Positions 8,045 through 16,028 of a stretch of 64,000 nt of DNA are shown in pieces. The position numbers were made by a program, and so were the translations under genes. Under the pieces are notes generated by a model. That model was not told the DNA's origin and ran no database searches. It saw only the letters and a list, made by a program, of their open reading frames with translations. The stretch's first letter is position 1. Every line of letters starts with the position of its first letter. The DNA is from Kitasatospora sp. MAA19 (GTDB lineage: Bacteria > Actinomycetota > Actinomycetes > Streptomycetales > Streptomycetaceae), in the NCBI RefSeq assembly GCF_029894125.1, contig NZ_JARXYZ010000017.1, positions 102,269-166,268 on the forward strand. The letters are read 5' to 3'.

Positions 8045-10507
8045 TTACGAGACGGTCCACTCCTGGTTGGCCCGGCCGGTGCCGCAGGTCCACTGGACGA
8101 CCTGGGCTCCGTCGGCCGTCGAGGCGCCCGTGACGTCCAGGCACTTGCCGCTGTTGGCCGACACCAGCTGAACGCGGGCCCCGGTGGCCGGGACGGGGGT
8201 CCACTGCTGGTTGGCCTTGCCGGTGCCGCAGGTCCACTGGACGACCTGGGCCCCGTCAGCGGTGGACGCGCCCGTGACGTCCAGGCACTTGCCGCTGTTG
8301 GCCGACACCAGCTGGACGGTGCCGGTTCCGGCGACCGGGACGAGAGTCCACTGCTGGTTGGCCTTGCCGGTGCCGCAGGTCCACTGGACGACCTGGGCTC
8401 CGTCAGCGGTGGACGCGCCCGTGACGTCCAGGCACTTGCCGCTGTTGGCGCTGGTCACGGTGTGGGTGGCCGGTGCGGCCAGCGGCGTCACGGTGGTGTT
8501 GGCGAAATCGGCGTGCTGGAAGCCGCCGACTCCCAGGCCGATCTGCCCGACGAGGTGGGAGGCGTCGGCGACCGAGGCGACCTGCGTGTGGTCGATCGAC
8601 GCGGTGATGTTCTGGCCCTGCACGGCCAGTGTGAGGTTGTGCCAGGTGCCGGCCCCGGCGCCGGGGTAGCTGCCGCTCGCCAGCACGGTGTCGGCTCCGG
8701 CGCGGTCCTCGGTGAACAGGCTCCAGGCGCCGGTGTCGTCGATCTTCAGGTGGTAGCCGGAGCGGTCGTGGTCGACGTGGTCGATGCGGCCGAGCAGTTC
8801 GGCGGAGGTGCCGGCCTGTTCGAGGACGACGTCGGTGCTCGCCTGGTAGTGCGCCCGGGACGGGTCGCCCAGGAGGGTGAGCGGGGTGTAGTTCATGTCG
8901 TCGTGCCACGGGATGGGCGCCCGGGTGATCACCTGGCGCAGGCACATCGGGGTGGTCGCCCCGGTCGGGCAGGGCGCGGTCTCGAAGGCGCCGGCCCAGT
9001 CGTGGAAGTAGCGGGCGGTGGCACCGGCGGGGTATCCGCTGAGGTCGGCCCGGTAGGGCAGCGGCATCGCGGTGGACGGGGGTGCCGCGGCGGTGCCCTT
9101 GCCCTGGCCGGTGGTGGTGGTCACCGTGTAGACGTAACCGGGCTGCACGGTGAGGGAGTACGAACCGCCCTTCGGCGTCAGGTCCTGGGTGTGGACGAAC
9201 CACCTCGACGGGTCGGTGGAGTTCATGTCGGTGGCCCAGACGTGCACCGGGCCGGTGGACAGGCCGCCGGCGACCTTGACGTTGACGGTCTGCGCGGCGG
9301 TGGCGTCGGTGGACTCGATGACCGTGCTGTAGTCCCGGCCGGACTTGAGCGTGATGTAACTCCCGCTGTGCGGGTCGCCGTTGGCGCCGGCACCGGCGAG
9401 GTAGCCGCTGGAGGCGTCCAGGTACTGCCAGCCGGGCTTGGCGAACTGCGTGGTGTGCGCCATCACCCAGATGTCGCGGCCCACCGCGTAGTTGCCGGAC
9501 CAGGGCTGGTCGGCGGCCATCAGGCCGGCGCCCGCGTAGGGCAGCTCCGAGGGCCAGGAGCTGACCAGCGCCCACTTGATGTCCGAGGTGATCCGGGCGT
9601 CGAGGTACTCGCGGTTGACGTTGCGGGCCAGGGCGGCCGGGTCGGCTCCGTAGCTGTCGTTGTCGTCCTCGGAGGCCCACAGCTTCTTGCCCAGCCCGGT
9701 CGCGGTGCTGCTGCCCGGACAGGCCGTGTAGACCGGGGTCGAGTGCCAGCAGGTGCCGTGCAGGCCGATGACGCCGACGGCCTTGGCGAAGGCGGGGTCG
9801 CTCGCCATGTCCGCGGCGATCGACCAGTGCTCGTCGTCGCTGTCGGAAGCGACCAGGACGGTGTCCTGGTGGCCGTGGCCGTCCAGGTCGGCACGCAGCT
9901 TCTCGAACCAGGCCTTGTCGTAACCGCGTTCGTTCCAGCCGCCGAGGTAGCCGACGTTCAGTCCGTGGCTCCGGGCGCACCCGAGCCAGGACTCCAGGTA
10001 GGTGATGTTGTCTTGCGACCAGATTCCGCCGTTCAACCAGCCCGGCGCGGCCCACTCCAGGCCGTAGAAGGTGATCCCGGGGTTGCGGGCCTTGGCCTGC
10101 TCCATGAGCCACCACTCGTAGCCCCGATTGCAGTCGACCTCGGTGGGGGTGCGCATGTGGGACGGCTCGGGGCCGTCGGAGGAGTTGGCGTCGCCGCCGA
10201 TCTCCACCTTCAGCGTCTGCAGCGAGGCGCCGTAGCCGGGCTTGAAGAGGTAGTCCAGGACCTGGCTGCGCTGGGGCTCGGGGTAGTCGACCAGCAACCG
10301 CGAGGTGGCCCCGCCGCCGCTGATCGCGCCGAGACCGTCGAACGCCCGTCCTGGTGAGGAGCCGTCGAGCGTCACGGACTGGCCGGCCGTCGCCGGGGCC
10401 GGTGCCGCAACCGCCGCCGGCGAGGACATGAGGGTGGTTGCGATGCCCAGGGCGAACGTCGCCATCGCGGTGATCCCTCTGCGCAGTGGGTGGGGAGGTT
10501 TTCTCAT
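8045..10507 (-). CDS. Secreted GH59 galactocerebrosidase-like glycosidase with three CBM13 repeats
   Basis: A paralogue of the neighbouring gene, 820 residues. The ATG at 10507 has AGGAG 8 bases upstream, followed by a signal peptide to about residue 35 (GIATTLMSSPAAVAA). The catalytic domain has FDGLGAISGGGATSRLLVDY and VEIGGDANSSDGPEPSHMR, which is closer to the animal enzyme (PSHMH) than the sister protein is. The acid/base is Glu193 (GGWNERG) and the nucleophile Glu280 (LWASEDD). GALC-like beta domains follow. Residues ~680-820 are three almost identical ricin-B units (SGKCLDVTGASTADGAQVVQ each), compared with a more diverged trefoil in the sister. It is probably the first gene of a two-gene unit; the promoter should lie in the AT-richer part of the 10508-11186 gap. 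Confidence 0.92.
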   Translation of the reverse strand: MRKPPHPLRRGITAMATFALGIATTLMSSPAAVAAPAPATAGQSVTLDGSSPGRAFDGLGAISGGGATSRLLVDYPEPQRSQVLDYLFKPGYGASLQTLKVEIGGDANSSDGPEPSHMRTPTEVDCNRGYEWWLMEQAKARNPGITFYGLEWAAPGWLNGGIWSQDNITYLESWLGCARSHGLNVGYLGGWNERGYDKAWFEKLRADLDGHGHQDTVLVASDSDDEHWSIAADMASDPAFAKAVGVIGLHGTCWHSTPVYTACPGSSTATGLGKKLWASEDDNDSYGADPAALARNVNREYLDARITSDIKWALVSSWPSELPYAGAGLMAADQPWSGNYAVGRDIWVMAHTTQFAKPGWQYLDASSGYLAGAGANGDPHSGSYITLKSGRDYSTVIESTDATAAQTVNVKVAGGLSTGPVHVWATDMNSTDPSRWFVHTQDLTPKGGSYSLTVQPGYVYTVTTTTGQGKGTAAAPPSTAMPLPYRADLSGYPAGATARYFHDWAGAFETAPCPTGATTPMCLRQVITRAPIPWHDDMNYTPLTLLGDPSRAHYQASTDVVLEQAGTSAELLGRIDHVDHDRSGYHLKIDDTGAWSLFTEDRAGADTVLASGSYPGAGAGTWHNLTLAVQGQNITASIDHTQVASVADASHLVGQIGLGVGGFQHADFANTTVTPLAAPATHTVTSANSGKCLDVTGASTADGAQVVQWTCGTGKANQQWTLVPVAGTGTVQLVSANSGKCLDVTGASTADGAQVVQWTCGTGKANQQWTPVPATGARVQLVSANSGKCLDVTGASTADGAQVVQWTCGTGRANQEWTVS
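8050..8455 (-). repeat. Three near-identical direct repeats encoding CBM13 units
   Basis: The element TGACGTCCAGGCACTTGCCG recurs at 8131, 8275 and 8422, spacings of 144 and 147 bp (48 and 49 codons). The flanking sequence is also almost identical, so the three ricin-B subdomains arose by recent duplication or are kept alike by gene conversion. Confidence 0.85.
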
Positions 10508-11186
10508 CGACTACTCCTGTCCTGCGGCTCTGGCGGCATGTGTGCGGGGGTGGCAGGACTCGGGCCGCGGACGGTCGGCTGGCCGGGGCAGCGAGCGCTG
10601 TCGGGTGCATGCCGGAACACCGGGCAGGAGCGTAGACCCAACGTCCAACATTAATCAACAATTTGGCATTAAATTCAACGTCGTTGAGCAACGGCAGGGT
10701 GCTCCGCCGCACGCCCGGACGCCGCGCCGGGCGGCCCGTCGCGCGACGGGCGCCCAGGCGCGGACCGGCCGTCTGTATGTGCTCCCACCTCGTGCTATTG
10801 ACGCCGCGCCGACCTTGCCCGAAGCTGTCCGGGGCAACACCTTGCCGGCCGGTAGGAAGTGCTGGGACGGCCCGTCCGGACCGCCCCCGATCAGGGCAAT
10901 CGCCAGGACGGCACCGAACGTGCAAGGCCGCCTCGTTGCACATCCCCCGGGAGGGGTACGGGCCGCCCTCGAGCGCGTGCGCGACCTTTCGGTCCGTCAA
11001 CTCTCATGTACAACAGGGACTCTGAATGGACATAACAAGAGGGTCTCGAAACTTCCCGGTTGGGAACATGGGCTTGACTCGGGCCTGGATCCAGGCGCTT
11101 CCTGTGCTTCGTCGCGTTTGATTGCGACGCTTTCTGATCGGTTGTGTTGCTTCTAGCTGGTCGGTCCCACACCAGGAGTCCCCACC
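10508..11186. other. Large divergent intergenic region
   Basis: A 679-bp gap between the GH59 gene and the dead sugar-binding protein gene. No convincing gene is seen; short open frames here lack ribosome sites and family features. Around 10640-10690 it is unusually AT-rich for this genome (CAACATTAATCAACAATTTG) and carries a dyad, so the GH59 promoter is probably there. The right part, 11100-11180, should hold the promoter of the 11187 gene. Confidence 0.6.
10675..10687. promoter_or_regulatory. Dyad operator candidate for the GH59 genes
   Basis: TCAACGTCGTTGA is a perfect 6+1+6 palindrome in the AT-rich patch about 168 bp before the GH59 start. A half-site-like CCAACGTCCAAC occurs at about 10639. 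LacI-family sugar repressors bind dyads of this size, but no such regulator is in the window. Confidence 0.4.
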
Positions 11187-11879
11187 ATGCGCCTCTCCCT
11201 CCGCGGCCTCCTGGCCCCGACCGCCGCGTTGAGCCTGGCCACCGTCCTCGGGCTGGCCGCGTGCTCGACCGGACAGGCGTCCTCGAACACTGCCGACGCG
11301 CCGGTGGCGCCGGCCTCCGGCAAGATCTCGATCACCTACCTGCAGAAGTAGGGGGACCGGTAGTACTTCGTGGACGAGGCCGCGGGGGCGAAGGCCAAGG
11401 CGGCCGAGCTGGGCGCCGATCTGAAGGTCGTGAACCTCGGCAACGACGCGAACAAGACGGTCAGCGAGGTCCAGTCCGCGATCGCGCGGAAGAGCGACGG
11501 CCTGATCATCGTGGTGCCGGACCCGGCGGTCGGCCAGCAGGTGGTCCAGACGGCCCGGGACGCCAGGGCTGCGCTGCTCACCGCGGACGACCAGGTCTGC
11601 GCGAGCGGGCCGTCCCCGGCGCAGTGCGCCGCGTCCGACCTGGTGCCCCGGATCGGCTTCTCCGGCCGGCAGATGGGCCGGCGGGTCGGCCAGCGCGCCG
11701 CGGAGGAGTTCAAGAAGGCCGGCTGGAACCCGGCGGACACCCGGATCATCTCCGCGTGGAAGCAGGACGTCACCGTCTTCGGGGACCGGGTGAAGGCCGC
11801 CAAGGACGCCTTCGACCAGGGCCGTGCCGGGAGCGCTTATGACAACATCATTGACGTGTTAACGCCGCCGCCGGTTTGA
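11187..11879 (+). pseudogene. Decayed sugar ABC substrate-binding lipoprotein
   Basis: The ATG at 11187 has a good AGGAG and begins a lipoprotein signal (ATVLGLAACSTGQ, lipobox Cys at about residue 30). The frame then meets TAG at 11349-11351 and again at 11361-11363. Between and after them it reads exactly like a periplasmic sugar-binding protein (KISITYLQK-stop-GDR-stop-YFVDEAAGAKAKAAELGA, VNLGNDANKTVSEVQSAI, GLIIVVPDPAVGQQVV). Homologues have Gln at such positions, so both could be CAG to TAG changes. The 3' end is also lost: the frame stops at 11879, about 100 residues short, in DNA that holds the operator of the next operon. Permease and ATPase partners are absent. Confidence 0.85.
11838..11857. 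promoter_or_regulatory. Operator copy 1 shared with the TetR gene promoter
   Basis: TATGACAACATCATTGACGT lies 89 bp before the permease TTG start. It differs at only two positions from the sequence at 15998-16017, just upstream of the TetR gene. The core GACAA-N5-TTGAC is an imperfect dyad. This is the probable binding site of the TetR protein at 15268-15987. Confidence 0.65.
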
Positions 11880-11893
11880 TGGCTCGCATTCCC

Positions 11894-11921
11894 CCACACG
11901 TGCACTTCCCCACACGTGCAC
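11894..11921. promoter_or_regulatory. Duplicated CACACGTGCAC element in the permease leader
   Basis: CCACACGTGCAC occurs twice, at 11894 and 11910 (16-bp spacing), each with the palindrome CACGTG. It lies between the operator copy and the ribosome site of the permease, so it could be a second control site or merely a local duplication. Confidence 0.35.
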
Positions 11922-11945
11922 CCCCACAGCCAAGGCGGTGATCTG

Positions 11946-13502
11946 TTGGCATCGACGGAGAAGGCCACGGGCAGCGGTCCGAGACCGGACGCGAGCAGCG
12001 GCCCCGGAGCGGATACGAGCAGCGGCCCCGGAACGGACCCGGGCGGCGGTCCGGGAGCGGACCCGAGCAGCGCCCACGTCACCATGCCCCAGTCCCTCGG
12101 CCTGCTGGACGGGGCGGTGATCGCCGCCTCCAGTACGGCCGCCACCAGCAGCATCGGCATCGGCCTGGGGCTGATGGCCGGCATCGTCGGCCTGCACCTG
12201 CCGGCGATCATGCTGCTGGCCTTCCTGCCGGTGCTCGCCATCGCCGGCGGGTACGGGCGGCTGAACGCGGTCGACCCGGACGCGGGCAGCAGTTATCGGT
12301 GGGTCGGCCGCACGCTCAGCCCCTGGCTGGGCTTCCTCACCGGGTGGGTGAACACCGTGGGGACCGTGGTCTTCATGGCGTACACCACCACCGTCACCGG
12401 CTCCTCGATCATCCAGCTGCTCGACCAGGCGCACCTGCGCAGCGTCGCCGGGCTCCGGCTGGACGCGGACTCGACCGCCCAGTGCACGCTGCTCGGCCTG
12501 GTCGTCCTGGTGGGCGCGGCGCTGGTCGCGGTCCGGGGGCTGGATCTGGCGGCCCGGCTGCAGAAGGCGCTGCTGGTGTTCGAGTACGCGGTGCTGCTCG
12601 GCTTCTGCGGGTACGGGCTGTTCGCTGGCGACCAACCGTTCTCGCTGCAGTGGTTCAACCCCTTCGACATCCCGTCCTTCGGCGCGGTGGCGCAGGGCAT
12701 GGTGCTGGCCGTGTTCTGCTACTGGGGCTTCGAGTCGGTGTTCAGCGTCGGCGAGGAGGTACGGAACCCGCGGGACGCGTCCCGCGGCGGCCTGCTGGCC
12801 CTGGTGGTGATGCTGCTGATGTTCCTGCTCGCCGGTACGGCCTTCCAACGGGTGCTGCCGATCGACGAGTTGGCCGACAACGGCGCGCACGGCCTCACCT
12901 ACTTCGGCGCGAAGCTGGCCCACCAGCCGCTGGCCGCACTGCCGTTGATCGCGCTGATGTTCTCCGCCGTGGCCTCGCTGCAGTCCTCGGTGATCCCGAC
13001 CGCCCGCGGGCTGTACGCGATGGGGCGCGACCAGGTGCTCGGCCCGGTCTGGACCCGGCTGCACCCCAAGCACTCCACCCCCGCCGTCGGCACGCTGCTG
13101 ATCACCGGCATCGCGGTGGTCCTGGCCCTGGGGTCGCTCGCCATCCCGACCGTCGGCGACCTGATCTCGGCCTCCGTCAACGCGATCGGCATCGTCGTCG
13201 CCCTCTACTACGCGCTGACGGCCGTCGCCGCCGCCGTCCAGTTCCGCCACCTGCTGCGCACCAGCCCGCTGGAGGGGCTGCGCGCGGTGGTCCTCCCGCT
13301 GCTGGGCGCGGCGGCGCTGCTCGCGGTCGGCGGCTACCTGGCCTGGAGCTTCTACGACTCCGCCGACCACTTCGAACTGGCCGCCGACAACGGGTGGTTC
13401 GAGCTGTCCGTGCCGGTACTGATGATCGTGAGCGGACTGCCGGCGGCCGCCTGGGCCCGCTGGCGGAGGCGCTCACCGTACTTCCTGCACGACGCGCACT
13501 GA
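11946..13502 (+). CDS. APC-family amino acid/amine permease
   Basis: A polytopic membrane transporter. The frame is open from GTG 11916, but TTG 11946 was chosen because AAGGCGG lies 6 bases upstream and the GTG has no ribosome site. That gives 518 residues. A low-complexity Gly/Pro/Asp/Ser tail of about 45 residues precedes the first helix (SLGLLDGAVIAASSTAATSS, GIGLGLMAGIVGL), the APC signature region. About 12 membrane segments follow, with the conserved FCYWGFESVFSVGEEVRNPR in helix 6. A 27-bp gap to an amidohydrolase gene suggests the pair imports and hydrolyses one compound. The upstream operator copy suggests control by the TetR protein at 15268. Confidence 0.88.
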   Translation: MASTEKATGSGPRPDASSGPGADTSSGPGTDPGGGPGADPSSAHVTMPQSLGLLDGAVIAASSTAATSSIGIGLGLMAGIVGLHLPAIMLLAFLPVLAIAGGYGRLNAVDPDAGSSYRWVGRTLSPWLGFLTGWVNTVGTVVFMAYTTTVTGSSIIQLLDQAHLRSVAGLRLDADSTAQCTLLGLVVLVGAALVAVRGLDLAARLQKALLVFEYAVLLGFCGYGLFAGDQPFSLQWFNPFDIPSFGAVAQGMVLAVFCYWGFESVFSVGEEVRNPRDASRGGLLALVVMLLMFLLAGTAFQRVLPIDELADNGAHGLTYFGAKLAHQPLAALPLIALMFSAVASLQSSVIPTARGLYAMGRDQVLGPVWTRLHPKHSTPAVGTLLITGIAVVLALGSLAIPTVGDLISASVNAIGIVVALYYALTAVAAAVQFRHLLRTSPLEGLRAVVLPLLGAAALLAVGGYLAWSFYDSADHFELAADNGWFELSVPVLMIVSGLPAAAWARWRRRSPYFLHDAH

Positions 13503-13529
13503 GAAAAACCAGGGAACGGAGCACCACCC

Positions 13530-15167
13530 ATGACCAAGGCCGATCTGGTCTTCACCCACGGCCCCGTGCACACCGGCGACGCCGCCCGCACCCGGGCGAC
13601 CGGCCTGGCCGTGACCGACGGGCGGATCACCGCCGTCGGGCACGACGAGGTCCGGGAGCTGATCGGGCCGGGAACCGAGGTCGTGGACCTCGCCGGCAAG
13701 CTGCTGCTGCCGGGCTTCCAGGACGCACACATCCACGCGGTGTACGGCGGAACGGAGTTGGCCGCCTGCGACCTGACCGGGACGATCGGCGTCGCCGACT
13801 ACCTGGAGCGCGTCCGCGCCTACGCCGAGGCCAATCCCGGGCTGGAGTGGATCACCGGCAGCGGCTGGTCGATGGAGAGCTTCGACGGTGGCCTGCCGAC
13901 CCGGCAGCTGCTCGACTCCGCCGTCCCCGACCGCCCGGTGTACCTCACCAACCGCGACCACCACGGCGCCTGGGCCAACACCCGGGCCCTGGAACTCGCC
14001 GGCCTCACCCGGGACACCCCCGACCCGGCCGACGGGCGGATCGAGCGCGAGGCCGACGGCACCCCGAGCGGCACGCTCCAGGAGGGCGCCACCACCCTGG
14101 TCGCCCGGCTGATCCCGCCCGCCACCGCCGCCGACCGGCTGGACGGGCTGCTGCGCGCCCAGCGGCTGCTGCACTCGCTCGGCATCACCGGCTGGCAGGA
14201 CGCGCTGCTCGGCGAGTTCAACGGCCAGCCGGACCCCTCCGACGCCTACCTGACGGCCGCCCGCTCCGGCGCGCTCACCGCCCGGGTGACCGGCGCGCTC
14301 TGGTGGGACCGCGACCGGGGCGCCGAGCAGATCCCCGAACTCGTCGACCGGCGAGCGAAGTCGGGCCACGGACGGTTCCGGGCCGGCTCGGTGAAGATCA
14401 TGCAGGACGGCATCGCGGAGAACTTCACCGCCGCGATGACCAGCCCCTACCTGGACGGCTGCGGCTGCGCCACCGCCAACTCCGGCCTCAGCTTCGTCGA
14501 TCCGACCGCGCTGCGCGGGTACGTCACCGAACTGGACGCGCTCGGCTTCCAGGTGCACTTCCACGCGCTCGGCGACCGGGCCGTCCGCGAGGCGCTGGAC
14601 GCGATCGAGGCCGCCCGCGCCGCGAACGGCCGGCGCGACACCCGCCACCACCTGGCCCACCTCCAGGTGGTCCACCCGGACGACCTGCCGCGCTTCGCGC
14701 GACTCGGTGCGGTCGCCAACATCCAGCCGCTGTGGGCCGCCCACGAACCGCAGATGGACGAGCTGACCATCCCCTTCCTCGGCCCCGAGCGCGCCGCCTG
14801 GCAGTACCCGTTCGGCGCCCTCCAGCGCGCGGGCGCCACCCTGGCGGCGGGCAGCGACTGGCCGGTGAGCAGCCCGGACCCGCTGGCCGGCCTGCACGTG
14901 GCCGTCAACCGGATGGAGCCGGAGGCCACCGACGGCCGGGTTTTCCTGCCCGAGCAGCGGCTCGACCTGGCCTCCGCCATCGCCGCGTACACGGCCGGGA
15001 CCGCGTACGTGAACGGGCACGACGACGCGGGCACGCTCACCCCCGGACACCTGGCCGACCTCGTCGTCCTCGACCGGGACATCCTCACCGCCCCCGCCGA
15101 GGAGATCGCCGACGCCCGGGTGCTGCGCACCTACGTCGGGGGAGAGCTCGTCCACACGGCCGACTGA
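13530..15167 (+). CDS. YtcJ-like metal-dependent amidohydrolase (Amidohydro_3)
   Basis: A 545-residue cytoplasmic hydrolase. The ATG follows ACGGAGC. The N-terminus is the small beta domain (DLVFTHGPVHTGD, GLAVTDGRITAVGHDEVREL), then LLLPGFQDAHIHAVYGG with the HxH metal ligands, SVKIMQDGIAENFTAAMTSP (the strand carrying the usual metal-bridging Lys region), FHALGDRAVREALDAIE with the third His, HLAHLQVVHPDDL with the fourth, and GSDWPVSSPDPL with the final Asp. It ends in the return of the small domain (DDAGTLTPGHLADLVVLDRD). This family includes N-substituted formamide deformylase. The actual amide is unknown, but pairing with an APC permease suggests an amino-acid-like or amine-derived substrate. 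Confidence 0.9.
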   Translation: MTKADLVFTHGPVHTGDAARTRATGLAVTDGRITAVGHDEVRELIGPGTEVVDLAGKLLLPGFQDAHIHAVYGGTELAACDLTGTIGVADYLERVRAYAEANPGLEWITGSGWSMESFDGGLPTRQLLDSAVPDRPVYLTNRDHHGAWANTRALELAGLTRDTPDPADGRIEREADGTPSGTLQEGATTLVARLIPPATAADRLDGLLRAQRLLHSLGITGWQDALLGEFNGQPDPSDAYLTAARSGALTARVTGALWWDRDRGAEQIPELVDRRAKSGHGRFRAGSVKIMQDGIAENFTAAMTSPYLDGCGCATANSGLSFVDPTALRGYVTELDALGFQVHFHALGDRAVREALDAIEAARAANGRRDTRHHLAHLQVVHPDDLPRFARLGAVANIQPLWAAHEPQMDELTIPFLGPERAAWQYPFGALQRAGATLAAGSDWPVSSPDPLAGLHVAVNRMEPEATDGRVFLPEQRLDLASAIAAYTAGTAYVNGHDDAGTLTPGHLADLVVLDRDILTAPAEEIADARVLRTYVGGELVHTAD

Positions 15168-15183
15168 CCGCCGTGCCGCCGCG

Positions 15184-15215
15184 ACCGGGCCGTCTCCACA
15201 CGGAGGCGGCCCGGT
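15184..15215. terminator. Bidirectional hairpin between the amidohydrolase and TetR genes
   Basis: A 14-bp stem (15184-15197 with 15202-15215, one G-T wobble) around an ACAC loop, 17 bp after the amidohydrolase stop and 53 bp from the end of the convergent TetR gene. Confidence 0.75.
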
Positions 15216-15267
15216 CGGCGTGCACCTCGACGGACCCGGCCGCCGCCGGCCCGACCGTCGACGGGTG

Positions 15268-15987
15268 TCAGCTGTCCGGGTCGGGGTCCGTCGCCCGCAG
15301 GCGGGCCTCGGCGGCGTCGAGGAGCAGTTCGAGGGCGTACGGGTAGCCGCTGCGGCGCATGTCGGCGGCGAGCAGGTGGGCGGTGGCGGCGATGCGCGGG
15401 TGGGTGGTGGCGTCGAGGCGGGCGTAGGAGGCCTGCCAGACCCGCAGGTCCGCGGCCTGGGCGGCGGCGGGCAGGGCGAGGGCGGCGGCGTCGAGGACCG
15501 CGAAGCCGAGGCTCTGGTCGACGAAGGCGTGGTAGACGCGGACGGCCTCGGGATCCGGGAAGCCGGCGGTGCGCAGGACGCCCAGGATGGCCTCGACGGC
15601 CGCGATCTCGTGGGCGCGGCCGGTGGTGCGGTGGGCGGCGAGCAGGGCGGCCTGGGGATGGGCCTGGTAGTTGGCGTGGATGCGCAGGCCGATGGCACGC
15701 AGGTCCGCCCGCCAGTCGCCGGTGGGCTGCCAACCGTGCTGGGCGCGGCCGACGAGCTCGTCGGCGACGGCGAGCAGCAGGTCGTCCGTGTTGCGGAAGT
15801 ACCGGTAGACGGCGCTGGGATCGGCGCCGAGGGCGGCACCGAGCCGCCGGACGGTGAGCGCGTCGGCGCCGTGCTGCCCGACCAGCCGCAGCGCCGTGTC
15901 GACGATCAGCTCGGTGGAGAGGACGACACCCTGCTTGGTGGGCCGCCGACGCCTCCGCCGGGGCTCGGGGACTACACGATCGCTCAT
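15268..15987 (-). CDS. TetR/AcrR-family transcriptional regulator
   Basis: A 239-residue repressor. A basic N-terminal tail (EPRRRRRRPTKQGV) is followed by the helix-turn-helix at residues ~25-70 (VDTALRLVGQHGADALTVRR, LGAALGADPSAVYRYFRNTD) and an all-helical ligand domain. It is convergent with the permease/amidohydrolase operon. The sequence 11-30 bases before its ATG is nearly identical to a site before that operon, so it probably represses itself and the operon and is released by the transported compound or a derivative. No Shine-Dalgarno sequence is evident, and the leader is probably very short. Confidence 0.88.
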   Translation of the reverse strand: MSDRVVPEPRRRRRRPTKQGVVLSTELIVDTALRLVGQHGADALTVRRLGAALGADPSAVYRYFRNTDDLLLAVADELVGRAQHGWQPTGDWRADLRAIGLRIHANYQAHPQAALLAAHRTTGRAHEIAAVEAILGVLRTAGFPDPEAVRVYHAFVDQSLGFAVLDAAALALPAAAQAADLRVWQASYARLDATTHPRIAATAHLLAADMRRSGYPYALELLLDAAEARLRATDPDPDS

Positions 15988-15997
15988 CCGGGCAGAC

Positions 15998-16017
15998 TAT
16001 GACAACGTCCTTGACGT
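15998..16017. promoter_or_regulatory. Operator copy 2 at the TetR promoter
   Basis: TATGACAACGTCCTTGACGT, 18 of 20 bases identical to 11838-11857. On the reverse strand it includes a possible -10 (CATAGT) just before the TetR start, so binding would block that promoter. Confidence 0.65.
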
Positions 16018-16028
16018 AGGAAGGGGGA

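Noticed and set aside
10655..11172. Small reverse-strand genes in the gap before the dead sugar-binding gene
   Set aside because: Low-complexity frames without ribosome sites or conserved motifs.
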